Shown: positions 8,633 through 18,114 of the stretch, piece by piece | Layout of the letters: the number at the start of each line of letters is the position of its first letter | Position numbering within the stretch: position 1 is the stretch's first letter | Origin: Maribellus luteus | GTDB lineage: Bacteria > Bacteroidota > Bacteroidia > Bacteroidales > Prolixibacteraceae | Length of the DNA: 64,000 nucleotides | Direction: 5' to 3' | NCBI RefSeq assembly: GCF_003576475.1 | Contig: NZ_QWGR01000005.1 | Coordinates: 1 to 64,000, forward strand | Position numbers and translations under genes: made by a program | Notes under the pieces: model-generated | Told to the model about the DNA's origin: nothing | Seen by the model: the letters and a program-made list of their open reading frames with translations, nothing else | Databases searched by the model: none

Positions 8633-9823
8633 TTATTTTATCTTACCTGCATCCACTACCAGGTGCTTGATCGACTTTTCCCTTTCTCCCGTGCGCGAAG
8701 AATAGGTGATGTGCAACATTCCGTCTGAAGTTTGAATCAAACAGGGATAAGAATAGCTTCCGCCGCTCTCTTTTGCATCGCTTTCGAGGTATTCTTTCCA
8801 TTTCCAGGTTTCACCTTCGTCGTCAGAAAGCATCAACACCACGCGGTAGCGCCCGTCGTTAATATCATTGCCCACAAAGGCCCAGCGTCCATCGGCCAGG
8901 GTAAGCAATTCCACACTTGCTGTGTTCGGAATATCCGTTTTTACAGAATAGGTCCAACTTTCGCCATTGTCGTGCGAAATGCTCTTGTGAACACGTGCCG
9001 GTGCGTCGCCGCTGTCGCGCATGTAAGCCACAATATCACCGTTTTTGCGCTGTGCCAGCGCCGGCTGAATGGGGCCACGTCCTACAATGGGTTTCGAAGG
9101 TCGCCAGGTTTCACCGTCGTCATCAGAAATGGCACACAACGAAAGGTTGTACCCATCCGAATAAAGAGGCAGAACAATCCGTCCGCTTTCAAGAACAAGT
9201 GGTTTGATACGCGTCATCCATCCAATGCTACGGTTCACTGTATTTTTGCTCGCTTCCATGATCAGGTTGTCGTACTTTGGAGCATACCCTGCCCAGCCGT
9301 TATGAAGCGGAGGCATTTCCTGAAACTTTTGGCTCAGCTCCTGCACAAACTCCTCTCCGGGTTTTAACAGAATATTGTCCTGCCACTGCCATTTAGGTGC
9401 TCCGGGCTGGTTGTAATCGCTGGTGGTGCGGGTACGTAAAATGGAGCCTTCCCACTGGTTTCCCTGCACGGCTATCCACACCAGGAAAAGCTTGTTTTTA
9501 CTGTTCAGAAAAAGTACCGGGTTACAATCGGGCAAACCGGGCGTATCGGCCATCAGGAAAGGAGCACTCCATTGCTTCTTCCCTTTTTCGAGCCGGGCTC
9601 CCATGATGCGAACATCATCAGATTTACGTTCCCCACTTCCCTGAAACCAGCAGGCCAGCATATCGCCATTGGGCAAAGCCACCAGGCTGCTACCGTGACT
9701 GTGTTCGTGCTGTGGAGTAAATATAAGCTCCTCCCTTACAATGGATTGATGACTGTTTTTGGGTTGTGCCATTACTTCGCCAGTCAGCAGCAGCAGCACA
9801 ACAATGATTAGTTTATTCTTCAT
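8633..9823 (-). CDS. Secreted Asp-box (BNR) beta-propeller protein, sialidase-superfamily
   Basis: The 396-residue product has a cleavable signal peptide and a BNR_2-type six-bladed propeller. Three clear Asp boxes (S.D.G.(T/S)W) occur at residues 233-240, 283-290 and 333-340, evenly spaced by 50 residues. Proteins of this fold include GH33 sialidases and other exo-glycosidases or lyases. I do not see the canonical FRIP arginine motif near the N-terminus. That region instead reads HEHSHGSSLVALPNGDML, which suggests a non-sialic-acid substrate. The gene is third in an operon with two metallophosphoesterases, starting 3 bp after the previous stop. A hydrolase or lyase acting on an anionic or phosphorylated sugar is possible but unproven. 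Confidence 0.85.
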   Translation of the reverse strand: MKNKLIIVVLLLLTGEVMAQPKNSHQSIVREELIFTPQHEHSHGSSLVALPNGDMLACWFQGSGERKSDDVRIMGARLEKGKKQWSAPFLMADTPGLPDCNPVLFLNSKNKLFLVWIAVQGNQWEGSILRTRTTSDYNQPGAPKWQWQDNILLKPGEEFVQELSQKFQEMPPLHNGWAGYAPKYDNLIMEASKNTVNRSIGWMTRIKPLVLESGRIVLPLYSDGYNLSLCAISDDDGETWRPSKPIVGRGPIQPALAQRKNGDIVAYMRDSGDAPARVHKSISHDNGESWTYSVKTDIPNTASVELLTLADGRWAFVGNDINDGRYRVVLMLSDDEGETWKWKEYLESDAKESGGSYSYPCLIQTSDGMLHITYSSRTGEREKSIKHLVVDAGKIK

Positions 9824-9826
9824 GGT

Positions 9827-10822
9827 TTATTGATTTTCAGTATTGGAGAAAGATGCAGGCCACGAACATTCGAGTTCTTTTTCCCCGTTCATGTCTCTTA
9901 TCCAGGTTTCGAAACTGCGTTTTCCTTCTTTGATAACAATAACACGGCCTCCCGCCAAAGGATCTTCTTCCCCTTTCATTTTTTTGGAAACACGGCCATA
10001 AGCCAACGCAATGCCATAATGTACGCCAATGTAGTCATTAATATGGTCGTGCCCTACAAAGGTTCCCATTACATCGCCACTTTCGAGCATGGCAGCAAAC
10101 ATTCCGGTGTTGATCTCGGGGCTGCATTCATCCTCGTTTTTCACACCAAGCGGCGGATTGTCTTTGTTCTCCCAGGCAGCGGTGTATTCGGGCAGCGGAA
10201 TATGAAAAAATGCCAGTGCCGGATAGGGATTTCCTCCGTTGGAACGGGTAAATTGCCGGCTTTTTTCGCGGTACCAGCCCACCTGATTGTAGGTAAACCA
10301 CCCCCACCCGCCTACCAGCGGTTGAAGGGTGCTATACGAGTTGGAATCCATAAAATACAGCAATGCCTCCGTTTTATCGCTCCCCAGTGTCAGCACAAAA
10401 TTTGAGTTTCCATCGGTTTCGTGCTGATCATTGTTCAAACAAAGTTTTCGCTGTTGAATAAAATCGGCGAGGGCTTCACGTTTCATACCGTGCTCGGCAT
10501 CGTGGTTTCCAAGTACAACGGTCCAGGGAACACCCGCTTCCACAAAAAGCTTTTCAAAAAGCAGGTAGCCTTCCCTTGGGTCACTTCCGGTTATAATATC
10601 GCCGGTTAATACTACCAAATCCGGTTTTTCGATCCCGACGATCTTTTTCACCCGGCCGAAAACATCGCGGTTGGATTCTTTTTCGAGGTTGATGTGTGTA
10701 TCCGTAAACTGGACTATCTTAAACTCGCCCGAGTCAGAAAAATCCAGATCGGGTTTGTTTTGTGCCCCGGCCCAAAAAGCCAGCAGCAAAAGCAGCAAAG
10801 AGCTAAGAAAACGAGAAGTCAT
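9827..10822 (-). CDS. Secreted calcineurin-type metallophosphoesterase
   Basis: The 331-residue product has a signal peptide ending near AGAQ and a complete calcineurin-like metal site. The motifs are DTH (Asp41, His43), GD (74-75), GNHD (105-108), His207 in FFH and GHDH (257-260). It resembles the Dcr2/PAP-like phosphoesterases (Sia1-type) and should hydrolyse a phosphomonoester or phosphodiester in the periplasm or outside the cell. It is tightly coupled to the upstream metallophosphoesterase (3 bp gap) and the downstream Asp-box gene (3 bp gap). The two phosphoesterases probably act on successive steps of one substrate. The exact substrate cannot be read from sequence. Confidence 0.92.
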   Translation of the reverse strand: MTSRFLSSLLLLLLAFWAGAQNKPDLDFSDSGEFKIVQFTDTHINLEKESNRDVFGRVKKIVGIEKPDLVVLTGDIITGSDPREGYLLFEKLFVEAGVPWTVVLGNHDAEHGMKREALADFIQQRKLCLNNDQHETDGNSNFVLTLGSDKTEALLYFMDSNSYSTLQPLVGGWGWFTYNQVGWYREKSRQFTRSNGGNPYPALAFFHIPLPEYTAAWENKDNPPLGVKNEDECSPEINTGMFAAMLESGDVMGTFVGHDHINDYIGVHYGIALAYGRVSKKMKGEEDPLAGGRVIVIKEGKRSFETWIRDMNGEKELECSWPASFSNTENQ

Positions 10823-10825
10823 GGT

Positions 10826-12628
10826 TTATTTTTTTAGGATCAGCGAATCGATTATTTCTCCTTCTGAGTTGACCGCCGAATACGAAAGCTCACGCGGGCC
10901 AAACTTCATGTACTGGAAGTACTGTCCGTCGGCTTTTTGCACTGCCGCATAAGGCTCGCTGGCAATTTCGCGGGTTCGCGACGGGATTCCGATGGAAATA
11001 ACATACGCCGTTCCGTTGTTGTAAGAATCAACCACCTGACCGCCTTTCATGGGATTGGAACGCATGTAATAGTGAATGTGCCCGCCAAAAACCATGTCAA
11101 CATGGTATTTATCAAACAGCGGCACCCAGAGTTTCTGGATGTTTAAATAGGGCTCTTCCCAATTGTAGGGCGGAAAATGAAACATGGCTAGTTTCCAGGT
11201 GGCAGTTGTATTTTTTAGCTGTTCCTCAATCCATCCGGTTTGCAACTCATCTTTCGAAGTAGCATCGATCATCAGGAACAGGGCATTTTTGTAGGAAAAA
11301 GAATAGGTATGTTCGGGAATGACACCATCGGGGCCATTTTTGGGGTAGCTGAATAATTGTTCGTACATATGTGCACCCAGTCCGCTTCGGTTATCGTGAT
11401 TCCCCAATACATTCATAAACGGACGCTGCGCAATAATATCAGCGGAATACTCAAACACATCGTCCCACTGGTTGCGGTGCAGGCCGTCGCCCACCAAATC
11501 GCCGGCAACCGAAACAAAAGATACATCAGGATGTTGCTGAAAAGCTTCATTCGCAAGCTCTCCCCATTGGGGCGAGTGATGAATATCGCCAAACCAAAGC
11601 CACGAAAATTCATCGTGCGCAGTTTCGGTGCTAAATTGCTGCTTTTCGGTCCATTCCTTCTGCGGAACAATTCGGTATTCATAGTTAGTGCCTGGCTTTA
11701 GTCCGCTTAAATGGGCCGTAAAACGATGTACCAAGCGATCGTTCATCAGCAACAAATCGTCCAGTACATATTTCTCTGCTTCCACTTCAGTGACTGATTC
11801 GCTACCTTTTTCCCGGTATTCAACTTTGCCTTGTGAAACATCCGTGTTGGTGCGCCACTGAATATCGATGGTGCTTGCGGGGTCGCCGCTCCAGGTAAGC
11901 ATCACCTGGTCGGGTTGAGTGGATGAAGGATAGTTGGTTGTTCGAAAAGCGTTTTCCAGGTGCGACTCGGTTCCGCGTCCCCGAATGGTTGTTAACAGCT
12001 TTTGTCCTTTTAATTCTTCGGGCACATTTTCCAGCACCAGTTCATCCCAGTCGTGGTAGGTAAAAGCCCCGTTATCGAGTATTCCGACGTATTGACCAGC
12101 CGGAAAAAAGTTACTCAGTTTCAGCTCGTCGGTTTTATTTTGCGGTGCCACCGAAACAAAGTAGTGCATCGAATTATTCTCAAAACCATTGATCCCCAAG
12201 CCAACCGTTCCTGCGTCAAACGACTTTTGCCACACTTCGTAGGTAGTCATTTCGTTATTCAGGGTCATCTTCGTTTTCGTAAAAGCATCGCTGATAAGCC
12301 AAAACGGAACAATCTCCTGTTTGGTATTTCGCATCACCGACACCACCACCGGAACATTTACATCAAACATCCAGTGACGGGTTGCCAACACCTCAAGCTC
12401 ATCGTCGGCAAACAGTTTAAACGCCTCCCCATAGGTAATTGCAGCCAGTTCTTCCTGTGTTTTTTCCACGTAAAGCCGACTGATCTTCTCATTCATCAGA
12501 TCTTTTACCATGCGTTTGTCAACCGGCTCCCGGTTGCAAGCAAACAAGGCCAGCACTATCATCCCAATGGCGAGTACCTGTTTGTTGCATTGATTTAATG
12601 ATCGCCTTACTTCGAATTTTTTATTCAT
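10826..12628 (-). CDS. Lipoprotein metallophosphoesterase, purple-acid-phosphatase-like
   Basis: From the ATG at 12628 the product has 600 residues and a lipobox at Cys31 (LALFACN). Residues 40-215 form a region I do not recognise. A fibronectin-III-like purple acid phosphatase N-domain follows (about 235-335). The calcineurin-type catalytic domain has GDIH (347-350), GD (376-377), GNHD (409-412), His484 in FHFPPYNW and GHIH (516-519). All expected metal ligands are present. The likely role is phosphoester cleavage at the cell surface or in the periplasm. It is the first gene of the three-gene operon. Upstream in-frame starts exist (12643, 12703), but they only lengthen the segment before the signal sequence. 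Confidence 0.9.
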   Translation of the reverse strand: MNKKFEVRRSLNQCNKQVLAIGMIVLALFACNREPVDKRMVKDLMNEKISRLYVEKTQEELAAITYGEAFKLFADDELEVLATRHWMFDVNVPVVVSVMRNTKQEIVPFWLISDAFTKTKMTLNNEMTTYEVWQKSFDAGTVGLGINGFENNSMHYFVSVAPQNKTDELKLSNFFPAGQYVGILDNGAFTYHDWDELVLENVPEELKGQKLLTTIRGRGTESHLENAFRTTNYPSSTQPDQVMLTWSGDPASTIDIQWRTNTDVSQGKVEYREKGSESVTEVEAEKYVLDDLLLMNDRLVHRFTAHLSGLKPGTNYEYRIVPQKEWTEKQQFSTETAHDEFSWLWFGDIHHSPQWGELANEAFQQHPDVSFVSVAGDLVGDGLHRNQWDDVFEYSADIIAQRPFMNVLGNHDNRSGLGAHMYEQLFSYPKNGPDGVIPEHTYSFSYKNALFLMIDATSKDELQTGWIEEQLKNTTATWKLAMFHFPPYNWEEPYLNIQKLWVPLFDKYHVDMVFGGHIHYYMRSNPMKGGQVVDSYNNGTAYVISIGIPSRTREIASEPYAAVQKADGQYFQYMKFGPRELSYSAVNSEGEIIDSLILKK

Positions 12629-12769
12629 GCTGCTTCTTTTCATGGGCAAACGTTTCACTTTCACAATTGGCCTTGTATGCAAAGTAAGGAGACAGAAGCA
12701 CACAAGGCTTCTGATATTTTATTCAAAAGCTATTGTTTATTGACATTTAGCAAGGAATTAAAAGAGAAA

Positions 12770-12799
12770 GGCGTACCGGGTCAACACCCAAAGTACGCC
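12770..12799 (-). terminator. Terminator after the beta-propeller/helical protein gene
   Basis: Arms GGCGTAC and GTACGCC enclose a second GGGT/ACCC pairing. On the minus strand they are followed by TTTCTCTTTTA. It lies about 30 bp past the stop at 12831 and ends the 24642-12831 operon before the next operon starts at 12628. Confidence 0.82.
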
Positions 12800-12830
12800 C
12801 TTTTTCTACACTTTGCTGAGTATAAACAAA

Positions 12831-15050
12831 TTATTTTGTTGCGGGCTCACTTATTACGCCCAGGTAACGCCCGATCCAGTAGGGCAGTAACCAAATGTCG
12901 CCGGCACTGTATTCCGATCTGCCGTCGCTGCCACCATCCAGGCCAAAGCGGTTCGCATTGTGACGCGAAATCCGCAGTTCATCGGGTGGCAATACCTCGG
13001 CGGTGCTTTGTTCCCTGAAATTCTCCGGCAGCAGCTCAATGTCTTTCCGGTGGCTGTTTTTCACGGTCCAGTTGATCATATCCAACGGATATTCGCGCAG
13101 GTACCAGGCAGCATTATCAAAGTCGTAATCATCTTTCCCAACCAGGGCAGTCATGATGTTCCACAAGCCTTCTTTTTCCGGACGCTCCGCTTCCCAATGG
13201 TCCACAATCGCTTCCTTGAATTTGGCTTTCAGCTCCTTGTCAAAGGCATAACGGTACAAGCCCCAGTATCCGCAATAGTACATTTCATCGTCTGAATGGT
13301 TCCAAGATTCCGAAAGCATTTTGCTCCAGTCGTCGGCATCTTCCGCTGCTCTTCCTATCTTGCTCATGGGCAACATCAGGTTTTCGAGGTAACCGTGGTT
13401 CTCCATCAGATCGAAAGCCGCTTTTTTGTATTTTTCTTTTTCGGTAAAATGATAAGCTGTCTGCAACATCCCGATGTAGTTGGAAGAATTGATCTTGCGG
13501 TCACCCACTCCTACCGGACGCGCATTTACATATTCCGGGGTCCATTTTCCCCATAGCGTGGGTTCTCCGTTCCAGTCTACTAAATAATGATCGTGTTTCA
13601 GCGCATGCGACATCAGGGTATCGATCAGCATAATCGCTTGATCTTTTAATTCAGGAACGTCCACCAACTCAGCAATAGCTCCAAACGCAAAAATATGACC
13701 GATGGCCTCGTCGCTGCTCGTGGTCGATTTCCAGTCCCACTCGGGATCTTCGGCCCGGCGCCAGGGCTTGTCGTGGTATTTGTAGCCACGGCGTTCAAAA
13801 GAGCGCGACGGAAACCCGGGAACCGGATTGATCGAATACAGACGCTCCATTGCGTCCATCGACTCCCGTACATTTTGCAAAGCTTCGTCCGACTTGGTAA
13901 CCACATAGCGAAATACCTCGCCGGCCAGGTACATGGTGGTCCACAGGCCGTCGTTGTCCGAAGTTTCCAGACTTCCGGTGGTTACATCGCCGTCAGTCAT
14001 CCCCGAAATGGTTCCGTTAAAACCAAAGCGGATGTGTCGTTCACGTACCTGTTTTTCAAAGTACATGGCTTTATCGTAAAGTGTCATTTCCTGGCGGCAA
14101 ATCTGCCCCAGACCTTTGCCGGTTAGAATCAGCACCGAATTCTCTGGTCCTTTTGCAATATCAATCACCTCGTCGGAAGGCAGCCAGCGTTTGGACGCAT
14201 AATAATCGTATTTTCCCTGGTCGTTTCGTTTGAAAGCACCCCAGGTGGAGCCCAACCAAAGATCGCCGTCGATATTTTTTACGCAGGTAATCTCTGTCCA
14301 CGGCAGGTTCTTTTGCATTTCTCCGGCCTGATGACTTTGGAGATCAACCGTAAAATACCCGTCGGAAGTACCGGCTACCAGCTGGTTTTTCCAAACTTCG
14401 ATAGCCGTGAGCCCGGGTCGGCTGAGTACCTGCTTTAAGTTGTTCTTCCCGGGTTGAAAAACCTGAATCGAATTTTCGCCCAAAATCCAGAACTGATTGT
14501 TTGCAGCATCGTAGGCAATTTCGTTTACAGCATCAGCCGATTCGCCTTCCCAAAGACTTCCTTCCATGTTTAGCAACTGGAGTTTTTTCCCGTCCGAAAT
14601 CAGAAAAGTAAAATCTTTTCCGGCTTCCAGAATGCGGGCTTCGGGCAAATTATGACGGGTAAAAAGCCTTCCTGCCCAGGCATTACTCAATACCGCCACA
14701 TCATCCACATAAACCAGCTGATCCTGGTAATTAACAACGGCACGAATTCCTTTGTCGGAAGTTGGTTTGTACTGCACATCTTTTACCAGCGTGCCGGGGA
14801 AAAGCATCTCGCCGGCTCTCGGACGAAGCAGTCCGTGCAACGAAATTACCTGGATGTACCCGTTCCGGTCCGAAGCAGCCTGAAAAAGCTCGTTTCCGGA
14901 ATTGTCGTAATTATATTTTATACTGTATTCCTGTATAAAAGGCTTGTCTTGTATCGGGGCATCCGCTCGCTTCTGCCCCATAACCGCCAATGCACTGCTC
15001 AGTGTCATTAACATCAAGACCAATCTTAGTTTGACTTGAAACCTCATCAT
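12831..15050 (-). CDS. Secreted protein with N-terminal beta-propeller and C-terminal helical domain, function unknown
   Basis: The 739-residue product has a signal peptide (cleavage near VMGQ). Residues of about 40-330 look like a ligand-binding propeller: repeated short strands with W(L/I)G-type motifs such as WLGSTWGAFK and LILTGKGLGQI, as in two-component regulator propellers. Residues of about 345-720 are helical and rich in W, Y and acidic motifs (DPEWDWKSTTSSDE, YYCGYWGLYRYAF), like an (alpha/alpha) toroid of carbohydrate-active enzymes. I cannot assign a family. It is the last gene of the second SusC/SusD operon, 51 bp after the DUF3748 gene. A new glycoside hydrolase or lyase is a reasonable suspicion but not shown. 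Confidence 0.75.
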   Translation of the reverse strand: MMRFQVKLRLVLMLMTLSSALAVMGQKRADAPIQDKPFIQEYSIKYNYDNSGNELFQAASDRNGYIQVISLHGLLRPRAGEMLFPGTLVKDVQYKPTSDKGIRAVVNYQDQLVYVDDVAVLSNAWAGRLFTRHNLPEARILEAGKDFTFLISDGKKLQLLNMEGSLWEGESADAVNEIAYDAANNQFWILGENSIQVFQPGKNNLKQVLSRPGLTAIEVWKNQLVAGTSDGYFTVDLQSHQAGEMQKNLPWTEITCVKNIDGDLWLGSTWGAFKRNDQGKYDYYASKRWLPSDEVIDIAKGPENSVLILTGKGLGQICRQEMTLYDKAMYFEKQVRERHIRFGFNGTISGMTDGDVTTGSLETSDNDGLWTTMYLAGEVFRYVVTKSDEALQNVRESMDAMERLYSINPVPGFPSRSFERRGYKYHDKPWRRAEDPEWDWKSTTSSDEAIGHIFAFGAIAELVDVPELKDQAIMLIDTLMSHALKHDHYLVDWNGEPTLWGKWTPEYVNARPVGVGDRKINSSNYIGMLQTAYHFTEKEKYKKAAFDLMENHGYLENLMLPMSKIGRAAEDADDWSKMLSESWNHSDDEMYYCGYWGLYRYAFDKELKAKFKEAIVDHWEAERPEKEGLWNIMTALVGKDDYDFDNAAWYLREYPLDMINWTVKNSHRKDIELLPENFREQSTAEVLPPDELRISRHNANRFGLDGGSDGRSEYSAGDIWLLPYWIGRYLGVISEPATK

Positions 15051-15101
15051 GTTAGTTCGTTTAAGTTTGTTTATTTAAATATTTATCTTCTCTCTCTTTT
15101 T

Positions 15102-16484
15102 TTACTGAATTGCAGCATTCATCTTCTCCATTTCCACTTCCATCACAAAAATCTGCATGAACGCTTTTTCTTCACCGGTTTCGGTAGCTCCCGGAACATC
15201 GATGTTATAGGCCAGCATTTTTCCGTTGCGCGAAACCACCAACTGCGAACGCAGCTGCTGATCGTTGGTAAGCAGAACCGTTTGGCCAAAATCCTTTCCT
15301 GCACGCACGCAGGTGGCTGCAATGTTTCCTTTTACTACTGAAAAGATCCATTCGTCATTCGGATGCCAGCGTAAAAAGGCAGCATCCGATTCAAAATTTG
15401 TCACTTGCCGGGCCGGATCATCTCCCAAAACGTCGATCGTGTTTACCTGTGCCACACCGTTTTTGTCGTTCATCAGAAAGGCGATCTGTCGTCCGTCAAA
15501 CGAGCCACGCACAATGCCGGAAACACCTCCGTCGTGCGTTAGCCTGCGCACCACAATTCCCTGGGGTGGCTCGGGATAGTTTTCAGCATCTCCCGAATCT
15601 GCACTTGTAATGTCCACCGAATCCGGAATTTCGGCCACAAAAAGGTCGTTTTGAAAATCGACTCCGTTTTCCGAGCGCACCTGCCCAACAAAAGCACGTA
15701 TCTTCCCGGCTGCATCCACCCACGAATCGCCAAAGGCCTTTTCAATTTCACCGGCTTTTGAGCTCCCTTTCTTTTTGGGTTTCACCAAAACAGCAAAATA
15801 GTGCGTGTACCCCGCCGGAGCCTTTGGATGCGGCATCATGTACCCGATCGTCCGGTCGTAATCCTGCTGTAAAAAGTCGTCGTAGGTAAAGCCTATGCGA
15901 TTGCCGTCGCGTGTGTATTCGTGGCGATGTGTGCCTCCGCGCTGGGCTCCGGGAATGGTGGGACGATCGGTGGCCCCATCCCGCATATCCACTTTTGTAA
16001 CGGAGCCTTTCCCATCGGCGCTCACTTCCACTCCACTACGGTTTCGTATGCCGTAGTAACCCCGTTCGGCCACTTCCTCCAGCAGCGGACCATGAATAAA
16101 AATCACTTTGTCATCAAAAGGATGGTACGAAACAGCTGCTACACCGGGTGCCGCCTGTTCCCCGGTTACCGACTCGGGCGCCCAAAGCACGGTTTCTTCC
16201 CCGCTAGTAATTTCTATTTTTTCGATGGACTTGCAATTGGCCAGATCGAAATTCAGAACCGTACCGCGTGTGTCGTAACAAAGAAAACGGTCGTCGGGTG
16301 AAAAATTATCGTTGTTGTCCAGCGCATGATTTTTAGCCGAGAATGATAGTTGTTTTTCTTTCATAAAAATTTGTTTGTTGTGTTTTTCAGAACCCGCCGG
16401 ATGACAGGCCACCATTACCAATGCCATCAGCAAAGTTAGCATGTACGCGGGGTTTAATCTGCCGTATGTTCGTAAATATATCAT
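15102..16484 (-). CDS. DUF3748 (YidR-like) WD40-type beta-propeller lipoprotein
   Basis: The 460-residue product has a lipoprotein signal (VMVACHP). Its body matches the enterobacterial YidR/DUF3748 family as I remember it: FSPDDRFLCYDTRG near the start, then VSYHPFDDKVIFIHGP, GGTHRHEYTRDGNRIGFTYDD, GIVVRRLTHDG and IAFLMNDKNGVAQV. These proteins are TolB-like or oligogalacturonate-lyase-like propellers of unknown activity. YidR itself lacks an outer-membrane anchor, so the lipoprotein form suggests a periplasmic or surface role in handling the imported substrate. It sits 14 bp after a metallophosphoesterase gene in the same operon. A second start at 16442 also keeps the lipobox. Confidence 0.85.
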   Translation of the reverse strand: MIYLRTYGRLNPAYMLTLLMALVMVACHPAGSEKHNKQIFMKEKQLSFSAKNHALDNNDNFSPDDRFLCYDTRGTVLNFDLANCKSIEKIEITSGEETVLWAPESVTGEQAAPGVAAVSYHPFDDKVIFIHGPLLEEVAERGYYGIRNRSGVEVSADGKGSVTKVDMRDGATDRPTIPGAQRGGTHRHEYTRDGNRIGFTYDDFLQQDYDRTIGYMMPHPKAPAGYTHYFAVLVKPKKKGSSKAGEIEKAFGDSWVDAAGKIRAFVGQVRSENGVDFQNDLFVAEIPDSVDITSADSGDAENYPEPPQGIVVRRLTHDGGVSGIVRGSFDGRQIAFLMNDKNGVAQVNTIDVLGDDPARQVTNFESDAAFLRWHPNDEWIFSVVKGNIAATCVRAGKDFGQTVLLTNDQQLRSQLVVSRNGKMLAYNIDVPGATETGEEKAFMQIFVMEVEMEKMNAAIQ

Positions 16485-16498
16485 TCCACGCCTGATGT

Positions 16499-18040
16499 TT
16501 AGTTGGTAACCCGAAAGATCCGGTGGGCTGTCCAGCTTTGCCCAAACATGTCGCTTGACCGCACCGTTAAAGTATAGGTTCCGGGAGACAGGTTAGCAGG
16601 CACAGCCCCTTCCCACATATGTGTCGATACGCTGGGGGAATCCATTTTGTATCCCAAAACATCCTCCAGCACTTCACCTTTTACTTCTTGCTCCAGGTAA
16701 GGATTAAGCTGATGTGCGCGCAAATTTTCCGGATCGATCTGGTCCTTTTTCTGAAGGGACAACCAGTTTCCGTTGTGCCCGATTTTCATTTCGACCACCG
16801 AACGTTCTGACCCCGCGAAAACATTCACCACCACACGACTTTTAGCGATCTCTGTAGTTTTCACTTCTTCCGGAAAATAAATATTCATCTGGTAATCAGC
16901 TGGTCGGCGTGCTGCTTTAAACCGCACGCTGTAGCGGTTTCCGGTAAATGAGACAATGGAATACCCATTCGGCGCCCCGTCATTCATGGTGGCATGAGGG
17001 ATGCCCCTTTCATCTTTCAGTCCGCACCACCAGCTTCCACACACAGTGGCATTTACGAGGTGATGATGCTCATTTTTCCCTTTCCATCCGTCTTTTTCAT
17101 CCAAAAACAGGTTCATCTGCTCGTGCACGTGCCCCGATATGGAGAAGGTATGTTCGTGCGATTCCAGTATCCGGAACAAATCGTTGCGGTTGTTGCAGGC
17201 AACGATGGGCGCATGCATCATTAGCACAACTAATTTATCAGCCGGCAATTGCCGGAGGTAATTCGCCACAAAAAGCAGCTGCTTTTCGGTAAAATGCGGG
17301 CGGTATTTTCCGTTGGGTTGAAAGAAAATATTGTTTAGCCCGATAAAGGCCACATTGCCGTATTCGAAAGCATAGGTGCTAGGTCCGAAAAACCGGGTGA
17401 AAGTGCGGTCGCGGTCGTTGTTGCTTGTTGCATCGCGGTCGTTATCATGGTTTCCGAAAACATTGTACCACGGAATCCCGATTTGCGCGATCCCGCTGCT
17501 GATATCATCCATCATTTCGGGGTCGTCGGCTACCATATCGCCCAGCGAAACACCCAATGTTGCGTTGGTTCCCACCAGTTCCTCCACCACATCGTGAAAA
17601 ACATAATTCATTTCCTTTTCGCCCCTGGCCTGCGGATCGCCAAAAAACACCACTGAAAAAGTGTCGTTTTTGGATCCTTCGTAAAGCGGAAACAAAATGT
17701 TTCTATTCAGATCGGTTTCCGGTGACAACAGAAAGAAATGCTGCGGTATTTTGTTTTCATTCACCGGCACCTCGTAGGCCGCTGGTTTGATCAGAAACAA
17801 TTCCTCCACTTCCGCATCCACAGGCAGTGTCCAGGCTCCGTTTTTATCGGTCCGCACCACTTCGCGGCCGTTGGATACCAGCACGCCTTCAATGCCCGGT
17901 TCGTTGCTGTCCGGAATCTGGTCCCGGTTCAGGTCATCAAACACCCTTCCCTTAGCCAAATTCTGACTACCGGCCTGCGCAAATGTCAACAACAAAAAAA
18001 ACAATACGCTTCCCGCCAATTGTATTTTCCGGAAGTTCAT
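16499..18040 (-). CDS. Secreted three-domain calcineurin-like phosphoesterase (MetallophosN/Metallophos/MetallophosC)
   Basis: From the ATG at 18040 the product has 513 residues with a signal peptide. Residues 30-75 form the MetallophosN immunoglobulin-like domain, which contains a calcium-loop-like segment (D.N.D...D.NEPGI). The catalytic domain has GDPQ (134-137), GD (167-168), GNHD (196-199), His276 in MMHAP and GHVH (303-306). A C-terminal MetallophosC beta domain runs from about residue 370 to the end. This architecture is common in Bacteroidota glycan loci and is thought to act on phosphorylated or phosphodiester-linked glycans. It lies between another metallophosphoesterase and the DUF3748 gene. 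Confidence 0.92.
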   Translation of the reverse strand: MNFRKIQLAGSVLFFLLLTFAQAGSQNLAKGRVFDDLNRDQIPDSNEPGIEGVLVSNGREVVRTDKNGAWTLPVDAEVEELFLIKPAAYEVPVNENKIPQHFFLLSPETDLNRNILFPLYEGSKNDTFSVVFFGDPQARGEKEMNYVFHDVVEELVGTNATLGVSLGDMVADDPEMMDDISSGIAQIGIPWYNVFGNHDNDRDATSNNDRDRTFTRFFGPSTYAFEYGNVAFIGLNNIFFQPNGKYRPHFTEKQLLFVANYLRQLPADKLVVLMMHAPIVACNNRNDLFRILESHEHTFSISGHVHEQMNLFLDEKDGWKGKNEHHHLVNATVCGSWWCGLKDERGIPHATMNDGAPNGYSIVSFTGNRYSVRFKAARRPADYQMNIYFPEEVKTTEIAKSRVVVNVFAGSERSVVEMKIGHNGNWLSLQKKDQIDPENLRAHQLNPYLEQEVKGEVLEDVLGYKMDSPSVSTHMWEGAVPANLSPGTYTLTVRSSDMFGQSWTAHRIFRVTN

Positions 18041-18114
18041 TCGTTTGTATTTTAGGTTATAACCACCATTCATTCTCGTTCATTCAGGTTACTGTTCTGC
18101 AAAAACCACACTGC

